Part shown: piece by piece, positions 6,342 through 6,655 of the stretch
How the letters are laid out: every line of letters begins with the position of its first letter
How positions within the stretch are numbered: position 1 is the stretch's first letter
NCBI GenBank assembly: GCA_023457175.1
Contig: JAEWMM010000096.1
Location: 1 to 6,655, forward strand
Reading direction: 5' to 3'
Origin: Bacillota bacterium
Lineage (GTDB): Bacteria; Bacillota; Clostridia; Oscillospirales; Ruminococcaceae
Length of the DNA: 6,655 nucleotides
Position numbers and translations under genes: made by a program
Notes under the pieces: model-generated
What the model saw: only the letters and a program-made list of their open reading frames with translations
Told to the model about the DNA's origin: nothing
The model's database searches: none

Positions 6342-6348
6342 GGAAGGG
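6342..6348 (+). promoter_or_regulatory. Ribosome-binding site of ptsI
   Basis: GGAAGGG ends 11 nt before the ATG at 6360. An earlier ATG at 6350 is only 1 nt from it and lies in another frame (it would read Met-Thr-Glu-Asn and not EI). The site therefore supports the 6360 start. Confidence 0.6.
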
Positions 6349-6359
6349 AATGACTGAAA

Positions 6360-6655
6360 ATGCGCCTGAAGGGGAATCCGGTTTCCGGCGGTATCGCCAT
6401 CGGTAAAATATATCTTTATAAGGCCTTTAGCTGCGAGGTGCAGGAGGCCTATTACGACAAAGCGGAGAAAACGCAGCGGCTCGGTGAATGGGCCGCCGCA
6501 AAGCAGGCCGCGCGCCAAGAGCTGACCGCCATTGCGGCGTCTTTTCTGCAAAATGGCGCGGCGGATAAGGCAAAAATATTTACGGCGCATATCGACATGC
6601 TTGAGGACGAGGAAATAAACGAACTGGTTTGCGAAGAAATTTCAGAGGCTTATGC
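6360..6655 (+). CDS. ptsI: PTS enzyme I (phosphoenolpyruvate-protein phosphotransferase), 3'-partial
   Basis: Enzyme I is the cytosolic first step of the PTS: it takes phosphate from phosphoenolpyruvate and passes it to HPr. Translation from ATG 6360 gives about 98 residues before the window ends, without a stop. MRLKGNPVSGGIAIGKIYLY matches the enzyme I N-terminus (E. coli ILASPGIAFGKALLL). AKIFTAHIDMLEDEEINELV (about residues 72-91) matches the conserved IFEGHIMLLEDEELEQEI of the HPr-binding helical domain. The phosphorylated His (His189 in E. coli), the PEP-binding barrel and the C-terminus lie beyond the window, so completeness cannot be judged. It follows ptsH in the usual ptsHI order, but 201 nt away because of the inverted-repeat element. 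Confidence 0.92.
   Translation, partial: MRLKGNPVSGGIAIGKIYLYKAFSCEVQEAYYDKAEKTQRLGEWAAAKQAARQELTAIAASFLQNGAADKAKIFTAHIDMLEDEEINELVCEEISEAY

Noticed and set aside
6350..6403. Small upstream open frame starting at ATG 6350 before ptsI
   Set aside because: It starts 1 nt after the SD core, is out of frame with ptsI and encodes a short peptide with no recognisable features.

Overview
The window looks like part of one catabolic operon from a fairly GC-rich Bacillota, most likely a Clostridia-type gut or anaerobic bacterium. The grounds are a PRD-containing MtlR regulator, a mannitol-type PTS, strong GGAGG ribosome-binding sites and close same-strand packing. Species cannot be told from the sequence. 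All seven genes are on the + strand. The first (mtlA) is cut at its 5' end and the last (ptsI) at its 3' end, so the operon promoter and any operator lie outside the window.

Layout: partial mtlA (EIIC-EIIB, 2-1015); an 81-nt gap with a strong 17-bp hairpin (1028-1072); mtlR (1097-3148), a multidomain PTS-controlled activator; mtlF (EIIA, 3167-3655); a PfkB-family sugar-phosphate kinase resembling 1-phosphofructokinase (3652-4599, 4-nt ATGA overlap with mtlF); a zinc-dependent MDR dehydrogenase of the L-sorbose-1-phosphate reductase / YggP type (4603-5853); ptsH (HPr, 5889-6158); a 201-nt gap almost filled by a 160-bp element with perfect 20-bp terminal inverted repeats (6168-6327); and the start of ptsI (enzyme I, from 6360).

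Together these encode a self-contained phosphorelay (EI -> HPr -> EIIA -> EIIB -> EIIC) with its own PTS-sensing activator and two catabolic enzymes. No classical mannitol-1-phosphate 5-dehydrogenase (MtlD) is present in the window. The dehydrogenase belongs to a family whose named member, SorE, acts on the carbon next to the phosphorylated carbon, and the kinase resembles FruK. This suggests a route hexitol -> hexitol-1-phosphate -> ketose-1-phosphate (fructose-1-phosphate if the substrate is mannitol) -> fructose-1,6-bisphosphate. That route is an inference. The same gene types (CmtA/CmtB and YggP) sit together in E. coli, where the substrate is also not established.

The two most notable non-coding structures are the 160-bp inverted-repeat element between ptsH and ptsI, which is MITE-like or possibly an invertible segment, and the hairpin between mtlA and mtlR. 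The remaining gaps are short (3 to 35 nt) and show nothing beyond ribosome-binding sites.
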